Shown here in pieces: positions 16,633 to 25,407 of a stretch of 64,000 nt of DNA. Made by a program: the position numbers and the translations under genes. The stretch covers positions 7,192,001 through 7,256,000 of the forward strand of contig NZ_JACHJR010000001.1 in the NCBI RefSeq assembly GCF_014203705.1, written 5' to 3'. The notes under the pieces are model-generated. The model was not told the DNA's origin. It did not search any database and worked only from the letters and a program-made list of their open reading frames with translations. The DNA is from Kitasatospora gansuensis. GTDB lineage: Bacteria > Actinomycetota > Actinomycetes > Streptomycetales > Streptomycetaceae. Each line of letters opens with the position of its first letter. Position 1 is the stretch's first letter.

Positions 16633-17996
16633 CGGAGCCGCCCCGACGGCCGTGCGCCGGACGGCACCCGGGCGGGCGTAGCCGGATCGAGGGCCGCCTC
16701 GACCGCGACCGCCTCCAGACCGTGGGCCAGCGCCTCGGCGTCACCGGGGGAGAAGTAATGAGTGTCCGTCTGAATCTCCATCAGCAGCCCGCCGGGGGCG
16801 TCGTCGAAACTGACCATGAGCGCGTCGGTCGCGATCTCACTGCGGCGGACCCACCGGAACGCGCTCTCGGCCCGCGCCCTCCGCAGCCGCCGGCCGCTGG
16901 GTGGGCTGTCCTCCGCCGACGGCCCGTCGGTGCTGCGGTCGTTGAAGAAGCACTGCACGTCGACGGCCTCGTCCCGCTCCGCGGAGACCCGGGCGAGCAG
17001 CTCGTTCAGCTGCTCCGGGTGGAAGTAGGCGTGTTTGTGGGTGGCCATGGTGCCGCGCCGGGTCAGTTCGACCGCTTCGTCGACGGTGCCGTCCCCGATC
17101 TCCAGGACCGAGACGCCGGCCTGGGCGACCATGCACACCACCTCGCTCAGGCCGGGCCGGAAGCGGTTGTTGACGACGGGTCGGAGCACCACCGGACCGA
17201 CGCCGGTGACCCGGTGCAGCGCGACCGCGTACAGAGCGAGCAGGACGGTCCGGTTGTCGGTGCCGGTTCGTTCGGCGATCACCGGCAGCGCGAGCCGCAG
17301 GGCGGGGGAGTGGAACTCGGCGGTCCAGTGCCGGGGCGTGCGCGGGTCCGCCGACGGGGGGAACCGGCGGGCCGGTATCGCCCGCAGGACCCGCTCCCAG
17401 TGCCGCAGGGCCTGGTCGTTCTGCCGCTGCCCCGCCGGTGAGCGCTGCCAGGCGGCCTGCTCCAGCTGCTGCAGGCCGGTGACCGGCGCGGTGGACCGCT
17501 GCCGTACCTCGCGGAGCATGATCGCCCCGCCGGCGGCGTCGGTGACCAGGTGGTTCATGATGCTGATCAGATGGGTGGCCCGGCCGTCCCGGCGCACCAC
17601 GGCCATCCGGACCGGCCATTCGTCGGTGTAGTCGAAGGGGGTGGAGCGGTAGCGCTGTTCGACCTCGCTCGCGACCTGGTCGGGGTCGGCGTCCCCGGCG
17701 TCGTAGACCTCCAGCGTGGTGCTGCCGGAGTCGAAGAGCTGCTGGGTGGGGCGGCCCGCCGGGTCGATCCTGAGCCGGGTCCGCATCGAGGGGAACCGGC
17801 CCATCAGGTAGCGCAGTTCCTCGGCCACGTCGGCGACGGTGGTGCCGGCGGGAAGCGCGGTCCGGCCGCCGATGGGCAGCGAGCTGTGCTGGCCGACCAT
17901 CGCGTGCCAGATCTCCCACATCCCCCAGGACAGCTCGTCGACGCCCGCGCCGTCCCCGGCGAAGTGCACGGTCACCCGTTCGGCCTGACCGCCCAT
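16629..17996 (-). CDS. Stand-alone condensation-domain protein
   Basis: 455 aa, starting at ATG 17996 (TGATG overlap with the ligase stop). It is an NRPS condensation/acyltransferase fold. The HHxxxDG motif reads MNHLVTDAAGG: the second, catalytic His and the Asp are kept, while the first His is Asn. Later motifs include RPVVNNRFRPGLSEVVCM. There is no adenylation or carrier domain attached, so it must work on separate carrier proteins, for example joining an aminoacyl or aryl group to an ACP-bound acyl chain. In the cluster it sits between an AMP ligase and the KAS III-like enzyme. Confidence 0.82.
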   Translation of the reverse strand: MGGQAERVTVHFAGDGAGVDELSWGMWEIWHAMVGQHSSLPIGGRTALPAGTTVADVAEELRYLMGRFPSMRTRLRIDPAGRPTQQLFDSGSTTLEVYDAGDADPDQVASEVEQRYRSTPFDYTDEWPVRMAVVRRDGRATHLISIMNHLVTDAAGGAIMLREVRQRSTAPVTGLQQLEQAAWQRSPAGQRQNDQALRHWERVLRAIPARRFPPSADPRTPRHWTAEFHSPALRLALPVIAERTGTDNRTVLLALYAVALHRVTGVGPVVLRPVVNNRFRPGLSEVVCMVAQAGVSVLEIGDGTVDEAVELTRRGTMATHKHAYFHPEQLNELLARVSAERDEAVDVQCFFNDRSTDGPSAEDSPPSGRRLRRARAESAFRWVRRSEIATDALMVSFDDAPGGLLMEIQTDTHYFSPGDAEALAHGLEAVAVEAALDPATPARVPSGARPSGRLR

Positions 17997-19636
17997 CAGA
18001 GCGCCGCCGTCCCGGCCCGGTGCCGCTGCCGCATCAGGAACTTGCGGACCTTGCCGGTCGGGCCGACGATCAGCTCCGACTCCGGGACGGCCACCACCCG
18101 GCGCAGGGTCGCCGCCGCGGCGTCGGTCAGCGCGGCGCGGACCGCCGGGGTGCGGTCGGCGTCCGGGTCGGCGGTGGTGTGCAGGGCGAGCAGGACGTCG
18201 GTGACGACCCGGCCTTCGATCTCCAGCGACACCACCGTGCAGTCGTGCACGTCGGGGCAGTTGGCGAGGATGCGCTCCTCGCTCATCGCGGTGTAGAGCC
18301 ACTCGCCCCCACCCAGGTCGACAGCGTCGACCGCCCGGTCGACGTGGAAGTAGTAGCCCTCCGCGTCCCGGTACATCAGATCGCCCGTCAGGTAGTAGCC
18401 GTTCAGCCGGTTGCGGTAGGTGGCGCCCGAGTCGTTCCAGTACCCGGGGGCCAGCGTCGGCGCCTTCAGGCCGAAGTGGCCGACCTCGCCGACCGGGACC
18501 TCGCGGCCGGTGGTCACGTCCAGCAGCGCCACCTCGGCGAAGCCGTGCGGCACCCCGACACAGCGCCCGTACCGCTCGGTGTCGGTGCCGTGGGTGAGGT
18601 GGAAAGCGGAGTGCCCCATCTCGGTGGAGCCCAGGCCGTCGACGAAGCTGGACCCGGGGACCCGCCGGATCCCCTCGCGGGTGACGGTCTCCCGGGAGCC
18701 GGCCGCGACCAGCCGGCGGATGTGCGGCTCGTGCGCGCAGTCGCCGGTGTTGAACCACAGGGCTACCGAGTCCAGCTGACGGCTGCTCAGGTCGTGGCGG
18801 GCCAGCTGGGCCCAGGTGGCCGCGAAGCCGAAGACCCCGGTCGGCCGCCAGCCCTCGATGGCGTCCAGCACCGCCGCGCCGTCGTTCTGGGTGGACAGGA
18901 ACAGCAGCTCACTGCGTTGGCACAGGGCCAGGTTGAGCGCCGAGACCCCGGCGGCGTGGGCGGCCGGCAGCGCGCTGAGGATCCGGGCCGCGCCCCGGGC
19001 CCGGGGTGCGGCCAGCCGGAACAGCCGGGTGGCGGCGAACAGGCTGGCGTGCGAGTGCACGACCGCGGTGGGCATCCGGGTGGTGCCCGAGGAGTGGGTG
19101 ATGGCGATCGGGTCGTCGGCGTGGTGCCGGTACGGCGCGGGGGCCCGCGCCGGATCCCCGGTGCCGGGCGCGGCGGTGTCGCCGTGGACGCGCACCCCGA
19201 GGTCCTGGCCGGCCAGCCGGGCCCGGTGCTCCGGGTCGGTGAGCAGCCCGACGCCGCGCAGCCGCCGGATGTACTCGGCGGCGATGTCGCCGGGGACGTA
19301 CTGGTTCACCAGTGCCGGGATCGCGCCCAGCCAGGTCAGCGCCAGGAAGTTCAGCAGGCAGTCCGCCGAGCCGGACACGTACACCGCGACCGGGTCGCGC
19401 GGGCCGATGCCCTGCTCGTGCCACCAGGCCGCCCTGGCCGCCACCCGCTCGCGGAGCTGACCCAGGGTCAGGCCCTGCCCGGTCGGGTACCCGTCGACCG
19501 GGAGGTCGAAGGCGGCGCCGGGACCGTCCGGGTCGGCCCCGTGCTCGAACAGCTTGGGCAGCACGTTGCCCGCGCCGAGGCCGGGGTCGGCGGCCAGCCG
19601 CGCTCTGATGTTGGTGCCCGTGTTGGTGCCCGTCAC
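17996..19636 (-). CDS. AMP-dependent acyl/aryl ligase
   Basis: 546 aa from GTG 19636 (GTGA overlap with the E1-beta stop). ANL-superfamily ligase: A3 region AITHSSGTTRMPTAVVHSH (Arg where Gly is usual), A5-like DGLGSTEMGHSAFH, A7 YYLTGDLMYRDAEGYYFHVD, and the C-terminal catalytic Lys in VGPTGKVRKFLMRQ. It activates a carboxylic acid as the adenylate and loads it on CoA or a carrier protein. In context, candidates are an aryl acid from the hydroxymandelate branch or an amino acid for the adjacent condensation protein. The motifs do not reveal substrate. Confidence 0.85.
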   Translation of the reverse strand: MTGTNTGTNIRARLAADPGLGAGNVLPKLFEHGADPDGPGAAFDLPVDGYPTGQGLTLGQLRERVAARAAWWHEQGIGPRDPVAVYVSGSADCLLNFLALTWLGAIPALVNQYVPGDIAAEYIRRLRGVGLLTDPEHRARLAGQDLGVRVHGDTAAPGTGDPARAPAPYRHHADDPIAITHSSGTTRMPTAVVHSHASLFAATRLFRLAAPRARGAARILSALPAAHAAGVSALNLALCQRSELLFLSTQNDGAAVLDAIEGWRPTGVFGFAATWAQLARHDLSSRQLDSVALWFNTGDCAHEPHIRRLVAAGSRETVTREGIRRVPGSSFVDGLGSTEMGHSAFHLTHGTDTERYGRCVGVPHGFAEVALLDVTTGREVPVGEVGHFGLKAPTLAPGYWNDSGATYRNRLNGYYLTGDLMYRDAEGYYFHVDRAVDAVDLGGGEWLYTAMSEERILANCPDVHDCTVVSLEIEGRVVTDVLLALHTTADPDADRTPAVRAALTDAAAATLRRVVAVPESELIVGPTGKVRKFLMRQRHRAGTAAL

Positions 19637-20622
19637 TCTGCGCTCCTTGAGGGGTGTCCGTTGACCGCCTGCTCGACCGCCGTTCTGAGCTGGGCCCGGG
19701 TGGGCTGGCAGGCCAGGTCGAGGGCCCGGGCGAAGGGCAGCACCGCGCCGTCCGGCCGGGTGACCCGGCGGGGCGGCGCGATCAGCCGCATCTCCTCGGC
19801 CGCGGTGGCGACGATCTCCGCGCCGATGCCGCAGCTCCGGTTGGAGTCGTCGACGACGACCAGCCGCCCGGTCCGCTCCAGGGACGCGGCCAGCCCGGAC
19901 CAGTCGAAGGGGAACAGCGAGCGCGGGTCGAAGACCTCGACCGAGACCGAGCCGGCCAGCTCCTCGGCCACCGCCAGGGCGTCGTGGACCAGGTGACCCA
20001 CCGCCACCACGGTGACGTCACTGCCGCTGCGGTGGATCCGGCCGACCCCGAGCGGCACGGGGACCAGCCGGTCGAAGTCCAGGTCCTCGCGGACCCCGAG
20101 CGCGCCGGAGGGGGCGAAGACCACGACCGGGTCGTCGTCCCGGATCGCCGTCGCCAGCAGCCCGTACGCGTCGGACGGGGTGGCCGGCACCACCGTCTTC
20201 ACGCCGACGTGGGCGAACAGGCTGTACGGGTGGTCGGAGTGCTGGCCGGCCCAGCTCTCCCGGGAGCCCGAGCCCGGCAGCAGGTAGGTCACCGGCACCC
20301 GGGTCTGACCGCCCGTCATCAGCGAGAACTTGTGCGCCTGGTTGGCGATCTGCTCGAAGACCAGGAACAGCAGCGCCGGGATCTGGAACTCGATCAGCGG
20401 CCGCAGCCCGGCCAGCGCGGCGCCGGTGGCGAAGCCGGTGAACGCCTGCTCGGAGATGGGCGTGTCCAGCACCCGGTCCGGGCCGAAGCGCTTCAGCAGT
20501 CCGGCGGTGGCGTGGGTGACGGCCACCCCGACGTCCTCGCCGAACACGCAGACGGCCCCGTCGCGGTCCATCTCGTCGCCGATCGCGCGGTTCAGCGCCT
20601 TGAGGTAGGAGAGCTTCGGCAT
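19633..20622 (-). CDS. Thiamine-dependent 2-oxoacid dehydrogenase E1, beta subunit
   Basis: 329 aa from ATG 20622 (TGATG, 1-bp overlap with the alpha gene). It is a transketolase-like pyrimidine-binding domain: YLKALNRAIGDEMDRD, VFGEDVGVAVTHATAG, DTPISEQAFTGFATGAAL, FEQIANQAHKFSLMTGG, and C-terminal VEVFDPRSLFPFDW. With the alpha subunit it forms an E1 that decarboxylates a 2-oxoacid or ketose on thiamine diphosphate. No E2 or E3 gene is in the window. Possible roles are oxidative decarboxylation of 4-hydroxybenzoylformate or phenylpyruvate (compare PglB/PglC of pristinamycin) or transfer of a two-carbon unit to a carrier protein (compare NapB/NapD type systems). Confidence 0.87.
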   Translation of the reverse strand: MPKLSYLKALNRAIGDEMDRDGAVCVFGEDVGVAVTHATAGLLKRFGPDRVLDTPISEQAFTGFATGAALAGLRPLIEFQIPALLFLVFEQIANQAHKFSLMTGGQTRVPVTYLLPGSGSRESWAGQHSDHPYSLFAHVGVKTVVPATPSDAYGLLATAIRDDDPVVVFAPSGALGVREDLDFDRLVPVPLGVGRIHRSGSDVTVVAVGHLVHDALAVAEELAGSVSVEVFDPRSLFPFDWSGLAASLERTGRLVVVDDSNRSCGIGAEIVATAAEEMRLIAPPRRVTRPDGAVLPFARALDLACQPTRAQLRTAVEQAVNGHPSRSAE

Positions 20623-21593
20623 CAGCGCGCCCCCGCCCGGCCGCGCAGGCCGGTGGCGTAGAGGTGGTCCAGCGCGGTGGCCGGGTCGGGGTGCGGGCCC
20701 GTGCGGGCGTACCGGACCGCGTGGTCGAGCAGCGACCCGAGCTCCGCGTCGATCGCGGCGCGGGCGGCGGCCGGGATGCGCGCGCCCTGGATCTCCAGCG
20801 GGTCCCTGGTCCGTCCGGCGGCGACCTCCGCGTCGGTCCGGTAGCGCGGGCGGGCGGTGTGCTCCCAGGTGTGGTGGGCGTCGAAGCGGTAGGTGGTGCA
20901 CTCCAGCAGGGTCGGGCCCCCGCCGGCCCTGGCCCGGGCGACCGCCTCGGCGGTGGCGTCGAGGACCGCCTCCGGGTCCGTCCCGTCCACCGCGCGGGCC
21001 GGGATGCCGAAGGCGGCGGCCCGGCCGAGGATGCTGCCGGCCACCGTGTCGGCGGTGCGCATCGAGGTCGCGAAGCCGTTGTTCTCGCAGACCAGGACGA
21101 CCGGCACCCGCCACAGCGCGGCCAGGTTGAAGGTCTCCAGCACCACGCCCTGGCTGACCGCGCCGTCGCCGAAGTAGCCGACCGCGACCCGGTCCGAGCC
21201 CGCCCGCCGGAACGCCCAGGCGGCGCCCGCCGCGATCGGCACGCCCGCGCCGACGATGGCGTTCGCGCCGAGCACGCCCACCCCGAAGTCGGCCGCGTGC
21301 ATCGAGCCGCCGCGACCCTGGTTCAGCCCGGTGGTCCGGCCCGCCAACTCGGCCATCATCCGGGCCGGGTCGGCACCCTTGGCCAGTACGTGGCCGTGGC
21401 CGCGGTGGGTGCTGGTGATCACGTCCTCGGGGCGCAGCACCGCGCAGGTGCCCGCGGCGATCGCCTCCTGGCCGGTGTACGGGTGGATGCCGCCCAGCAC
21501 CACGCCGGACCTGACCAGCTCGATCGCCCGCTGCTCGAAGCCGCGGATCAGCGCGACGGTGCGGTAGAGGGCGGCGGACGGTACGTCAGCCAC
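20622..21593 (-). CDS. Thiamine-dependent 2-oxoacid dehydrogenase E1, alpha subunit
   Basis: About 323 aa from GTG 21593, overlapping the PhyH gene by 8 bp. The thiamine-diphosphate motif is clear: GYFGDGAVSQGVVLETFNLA through CENN (GDG-x(n)-NN). It also has GIHPYTGQEAIAAG, STHRGHGHVLAKG and GRGGSMHAADF. It is coupled to the beta gene and in the middle of the hydroxyphenylglycine-type cluster. The length is normal for an E1 alpha chain. Substrate specificity is not evident; absence of E2/E3 suggests a specialised acyl acceptor or use of housekeeping partners. Confidence 0.88.
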   Translation of the reverse strand: MADVPSAALYRTVALIRGFEQRAIELVRSGVVLGGIHPYTGQEAIAAGTCAVLRPEDVITSTHRGHGHVLAKGADPARMMAELAGRTTGLNQGRGGSMHAADFGVGVLGANAIVGAGVPIAAGAAWAFRRAGSDRVAVGYFGDGAVSQGVVLETFNLAALWRVPVVLVCENNGFATSMRTADTVAGSILGRAAAFGIPARAVDGTDPEAVLDATAEAVARARAGGGPTLLECTTYRFDAHHTWEHTARPRYRTDAEVAAGRTRDPLEIQGARIPAAARAAIDAELGSLLDHAVRYARTGPHPDPATALDHLYATGLRGRAGAR

Positions 21594-22515
21594 GGTGGAC
21601 CGCCCCCTGCCAGAGCACCGGGCAGTACGCCGGGTCCGCGTAGTCGGGCCGCCCGTCCGGCAGCCGCCGGACCAGCACGTCGTGGTTGTACGCGGCCGGG
21701 CTGCCGTCGCTGAGCGCGAAGTCGCGGTACTCGTTCGCGCCGTCCTGCAGGTGGAAGGAGACCGCGCGGCGCGGCCGGTCACTGCGGTTGGGCCCGCTGC
21801 CGTGGTAGGTCCGGCAGTGGTGGAAGCTCAGGTGGCCCTTGGGGATGACCAGCGGCACCTTGCGGATCACCGCGCCGTTGTAGGCGGCGTTCTCGGCGAG
21901 CACCCGCTCCAGGTCGGCCCGGTCGCGGTCGGCGAAGTGACGGGTCATCGAGTCCTGACGACCCGTCTCCCGCCACCGGTGGCTGCCGTCCACCACGGTG
22001 AGCGTGCCCATCTCCTCGTCGCAGTCGTGGAAGGGGACGAACGCGGTCAGCATCCGCTCGGAGGTCGAGGTGGACCAGTAGTGCTTGTCGAAGTGCCAGG
22101 GCACGATGTTGCTGGGCTCGCCGACGACCGCCGGCTTGAGGATCAGCGTCGACTGGAACACCCGGATCTCGTCCACCCCGGCCAGCAGCGCGGCCACCGC
22201 TCCGAGCAGCGGCTTGCACAGCACCTTGGCGATCGGGTCGCTCTCGTAGTGGACGTAGTCGTTGTGGCGCTGGACCGGCCCGTCCGAGGGCCGCCAGGCC
22301 GCCAGCCGGGGAGGGAGGACCGGCAGGACGCGGCTGCGCGCGCCCGCGTAGTAGTCCGCGCTCGCGGCGGCCAGCCGGTCCACCTCCTGGTCGGTGAACA
22401 GCTTCTTCGTCAGGTACCAGCCGTGCTCGGCGTAGAAGGCGATGTCGTCGGCGTCCGGCAGCAACGCCAGTTCCTGGTCGGTGAGTTCGAACCGCAGGGT
22501 CCGGGTGGTGGTCAT
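21586..22515 (-). CDS. Phytanoyl-CoA dioxygenase (PhyH) family oxygenase
   Basis: 309 aa from ATG 22515 (ATGA overlap with hmaS). Fe(II)/2-oxoglutarate oxygenase: the facial triad is visible as HFD in IVPWHFDKHYWSTST and a distal His in HHCRTYHGSGPNRS, with Arg nearby (DRPRRAVSFHL) for 2-oxoglutarate. It probably hydroxylates, desaturates or otherwise oxidises a cluster intermediate, possibly carrier-bound. Direct coupling to hmaS suggests action near the hydroxyphenyl building block, but this is inference. Confidence 0.86.
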   Translation of the reverse strand: MTTTRTLRFELTDQELALLPDADDIAFYAEHGWYLTKKLFTDQEVDRLAAASADYYAGARSRVLPVLPPRLAAWRPSDGPVQRHNDYVHYESDPIAKVLCKPLLGAVAALLAGVDEIRVFQSTLILKPAVVGEPSNIVPWHFDKHYWSTSTSERMLTAFVPFHDCDEEMGTLTVVDGSHRWRETGRQDSMTRHFADRDRADLERVLAENAAYNGAVIRKVPLVIPKGHLSFHHCRTYHGSGPNRSDRPRRAVSFHLQDGANEYRDFALSDGSPAAYNHDVLVRRLPDGRPDYADPAYCPVLWQGAVHRG

Positions 22516-23543
22516 CGCGCGAGCTCCCTCTCCTTGGCCTCGTACAGCGCGGGGATGTTGCTGGTGCCGAAGGTGCGGGCGCCGTGACGCTCGATCAGCT
22601 CCCAGAAGAAGGTCCGCCGCACGTGCATCGAGGTGGCGAAGATCTGGTAGAGCTCACCCCAGTGGTCGCGGTCCAGCAGGATGCCGCGCGTGCGCAGCCG
22701 GTCGGCCGGAAGCCCGGCCAGCGCGCGGTAGTACCCGTCGGGGGTGCGCGCGAAGCCGATGCCGCGTCCCGCCAGGGTGTCGACGGCTCCCACGATGTCG
22801 CGGCTGGTCAGGGCCAGATGCTGGACGCCGGGGCCGCCGTGCCAGGCCAGGAAGTCGTCGATCTGGCCGGGGGACCGGCTCAGGTCCGGCTGGATCAGGG
22901 TGAGCGTGATGCCGCCGCCGGGGCTCTGGACCACCTGGGAGAACATGCCCTGGGTGCCGACCTCGATGTACTCCTCGAAGATCACCTCGAAGCCGAAGGC
23001 CTTGCGGTAGTACTCCGTGGTGCGGTCGAGCTGCCCGTCCGGTACGCAGACCGCGGCGTGGTCGATGCTCAGCAGCAGTTCCGGCTCCGGCATCGGTGGG
23101 AGGTCCGGCAGTTCGAGCACGCCGGGCAGGAACTCGCTTGCCGCGCCGCGCCGTTCGACCAGCCGGTGCACCACGTCGCCGAAGCCGGAGACGGTGGCGG
23201 TGACCATGGAGCCGTACGCCCTGGGTGCCTTGACCGCGGTCGCGCCGCCGGCCACCGCGGTGGTGTACGCGGCGGTGGCGTCCCGGGTGCCGAAGGCGAT
23301 CACGGCCACGCCGTCGCCGTGCCGGGCGACGTACTCCACCGCCGGGTGATCCGGCGTCAGACCCGAGGTCAGCAGCACCCGGCAGTCGCCCTGGCCCAGC
23401 AGCAGGCTGCGCTGCCCGGGCAGGCCGGTCTCGGGACCGCCCTGGCCGTACAGGCGGAAGCCGAAGCCGGAGCACAGGAGATACGCCGCCTGACGCGCGT
23501 CACCCACGTAGAACTCGACATGATCGACGCCGAGGAAGTCCAT
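22512..23543 (-). CDS. hmaS: 4-hydroxymandelate synthase (HPPD-like)
   Basis: 343 aa. Two vicinal-oxygen-chelate domains with Fe ligands His162 (SIDHAAV), His242 (GVQHLAL) and Glu297 (WGELYQIF). It belongs to the 4-hydroxyphenylpyruvate dioxygenase superfamily. Several positions resemble glycopeptide HmaS rather than HPPD, for example GFGDVVHRLVER (HPPD usually has a GDTTH-type sequence here). Linkage to hmo and hpgT-like genes strongly supports 4-hydroxymandelate as product, made from 4-hydroxyphenylpyruvate and O2. If it were an HPPD the product would be homogentisate; the context argues against that. Confidence 0.87.
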   Translation of the reverse strand: MDFLGVDHVEFYVGDARQAAYLLCSGFGFRLYGQGGPETGLPGQRSLLLGQGDCRVLLTSGLTPDHPAVEYVARHGDGVAVIAFGTRDATAAYTTAVAGGATAVKAPRAYGSMVTATVSGFGDVVHRLVERRGAASEFLPGVLELPDLPPMPEPELLLSIDHAAVCVPDGQLDRTTEYYRKAFGFEVIFEEYIEVGTQGMFSQVVQSPGGGITLTLIQPDLSRSPGQIDDFLAWHGGPGVQHLALTSRDIVGAVDTLAGRGIGFARTPDGYYRALAGLPADRLRTRGILLDRDHWGELYQIFATSMHVRRTFFWELIERHGARTFGTSNIPALYEAKERELAR

Positions 23544-23579
23544 TTGCGGTAGCCGTTCCTTCTCTGTTTCGACGGTGTG

Positions 23580-24848
23580 TCAGACCCGCCTGGCGAGCCG
23601 GGTGCTGGGCAGGCCGTAGACCAGGCTGATGTTGTGGCCGCCGAACCCGAACGAGTTCGACATGACGTGGCGGATCCCCGGCGCCGGGCGCGGGCCCTTG
23701 CGGACGTGGTCGAGATCGCAGGCCGGGTCGGGGTCGTCGAGGTTGTGGGTGGGCGGCAGCAGTCCGCGGCGCAGCGCCAGCACGGAGACCGCCGACTCGA
23801 CCACCCCGGAGGCGCCGAGCAGGTGGCCGGTGACCGCCTTGGTCGCGCTGACCGGCGGGGCGTACCCGCCGAAGACCTTGCGGATCGCGACCGCCTCGGC
23901 CAGGTCGCCCAGGCGGGTGCCGGTGCCGTGCGCGTTGACGTAGCCGACGTCCTCGGGGCCGATCCCGGCGCTGCGCAGGGCCTGCCGCATGCAGGCGGCG
24001 GCGCCCTCGCCGTCGGGGTGCGGGGTGGTCGGGTGGTGGGCGTCGTTGGTCGCGCCCCAGCCGAGCAGGTCGGCGTACCCGGCCGCGCCGCGGGCGTCCG
24101 CGTGCTCGGCGCGCTCCAGCACCAGTACACCGGCACCCTCGCCGAGCACCAGCCCGTTCCTGCGGCGGTCGAAGGGTCGGCTGGCGCCGGTCGGGTCGTC
24201 GGCCCAACCACGGGCCAGCGCACGGGCGTTGCCGAAGGTGTCGGCCAGGGTGGGGAACAGCGGCGCCTCGCCGCAGCCGACCACCACCACGTCGGCCTCG
24301 TCGGCGCGCAGCAGCCGCAGCCCCTCCCCGACGGACTGGGCCCCGGCCGCGCAGGCCGTGCCGATGGCGGAGCTGTAGCCGCGGATGCCGTGCCGGATCG
24401 CGACCCGGGCCGAGCTCATGTTGGGCAGCATCGCGGGCAGCAGGTACGGGCTGACGCCCAGTCGGCCGCGCTGGGTCCGCAGCACGACCTGGGACTCCAG
24501 GGTGGCGAGACCGCCGGTCCCGGACAGGATCACCCCGATCCGGTACGGGTCGACGTCGCGGCCCACCTCGATGCCGGCGTCGGCCAAGGCGTCCGCCGCG
24601 GCCCGCATGGCCAGTACGACGCAGCGGTCCACCAGCCGGGTCTCGGGGGCGGGCAGCACCGAGGCGGGGTCGATCGGCGGGGCGAAGCCGGCCACTTCCA
24701 GCGAGCCGGCCAGCGGTCCTTCGGGGTCCGGCCGGACCAGTCCGGACCGGCCCTCGCACATCGCCGCCATGACCTCGTCGGCGCTGGAGCCCACCGGGGT
24801 CACCAGGCCCATCCCGCTCACGACGACGTCCGCCCGTCCGTGGCTCAT
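23580..24848 (-). CDS. Ketosynthase (KAS II-like), intact triad
   Basis: 422 aa from ATG 24848 (ATGA overlap with the KS-like gene). Complete condensing-enzyme triad: Cys166 in AIGTACAAGAQS, His307 in NAHGTGTRLGD, His342 with Lys337 in SATKAVTGHLLGASG. Other family marks are GMGLVTPVG and SNSFGFGGHN. It is a discrete type II ketosynthase and could elongate an ACP-bound chain by decarboxylative condensation. It is the downstream member of a trio with a Cys-less KS-like protein and a second KS. No malonyltransferase, ketoreductase or dehydratase is near, so any reduction would rely on fatty-acid enzymes elsewhere. Confidence 0.88.
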   Translation of the reverse strand: MSHGRADVVVSGMGLVTPVGSSADEVMAAMCEGRSGLVRPDPEGPLAGSLEVAGFAPPIDPASVLPAPETRLVDRCVVLAMRAAADALADAGIEVGRDVDPYRIGVILSGTGGLATLESQVVLRTQRGRLGVSPYLLPAMLPNMSSARVAIRHGIRGYSSAIGTACAAGAQSVGEGLRLLRADEADVVVVGCGEAPLFPTLADTFGNARALARGWADDPTGASRPFDRRRNGLVLGEGAGVLVLERAEHADARGAAGYADLLGWGATNDAHHPTTPHPDGEGAAACMRQALRSAGIGPEDVGYVNAHGTGTRLGDLAEAVAIRKVFGGYAPPVSATKAVTGHLLGASGVVESAVSVLALRRGLLPPTHNLDDPDPACDLDHVRKGPRPAPGIRHVMSNSFGFGGHNISLVYGLPSTRLARRV

Positions 24849-25405
24849 GGCTGTGCTCCCTCGTGCTGTGGTTCCTGCTTGCGGCCGAGCAGGACGGCGG
24901 CGGCGCGGTCGAGGCCACCGGGGACGTGCGCCTGGTCGACGCGGATCAGCAGGGCCTCGTCGGCGTCCCCGTCGGCGAGCAGCAGGGCCGTGACGGCCAG
25001 TCCGGCGGCGGTGTCGCCGACGGACACCACCGGCCCGGTCAGCTGCCACTGCGCGGCCAGGTGCCCGGCGACGGCGTTCGGGACGGCCTGGAAGAACAGC
25101 AGCGGGCCGATCCGGCCGCCGGTGTCCACGGCCTCGGCGACGTGCACCGCACCGGTGAGATCGCCCAGCGGGCCCGCCAACACCACGGCGGTGACCGGCC
25201 GTTGGGGGGAGGGGCGGCGCAGCAGGCAGCGGCGGGCCGTCTCGGCGGCGAGTGGGCTGTACGAGGAGACCACGAACCCGGCGATCGCCGGTGGGACCCG
25301 GTCCTGAGCCGACTCCGGCCACTCCGCCGAGGCCAGCACTCGCAGTCCCGCCGCCGAGGCGGCCGCCGTCAGGGCGGCGACGGTGGCGGGTGCGGTCGAG
25401 GTCAT
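24845..25405 (-). CDS. Short ketosynthase-like protein lacking the catalytic Cys
   Basis: About 186 aa from ATG 25405; an in-frame GTG at 25411 would overlap the upstream stop (GTGA). It resembles the N-terminal half of a KS: SYSPLAAETARRC, LFFQAVPNAVAGHLAAQW, LTGPVVSVGDTAAGLAVTAL. At the nucleophile-elbow position there is GDTAAG, with no Cys, and there is no C-terminal His domain. This resembles the 'ketoacyl-synt_2'/chain-length-factor-like proteins of aryl-polyene and other type II systems. Its position between two complete KS genes suggests a heteromeric partner. Function is inferred only from fold and context. Confidence 0.68.
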   Translation of the reverse strand: MTSTAPATVAALTAAASAAGLRVLASAEWPESAQDRVPPAIAGFVVSSYSPLAAETARRCLLRRPSPQRPVTAVVLAGPLGDLTGAVHVAEAVDTGGRIGPLLFFQAVPNAVAGHLAAQWQLTGPVVSVGDTAAGLAVTALLLADGDADEALLIRVDQAHVPGGLDRAAAVLLGRKQEPQHEGAQP

Positions 25406-25407
25406 GA

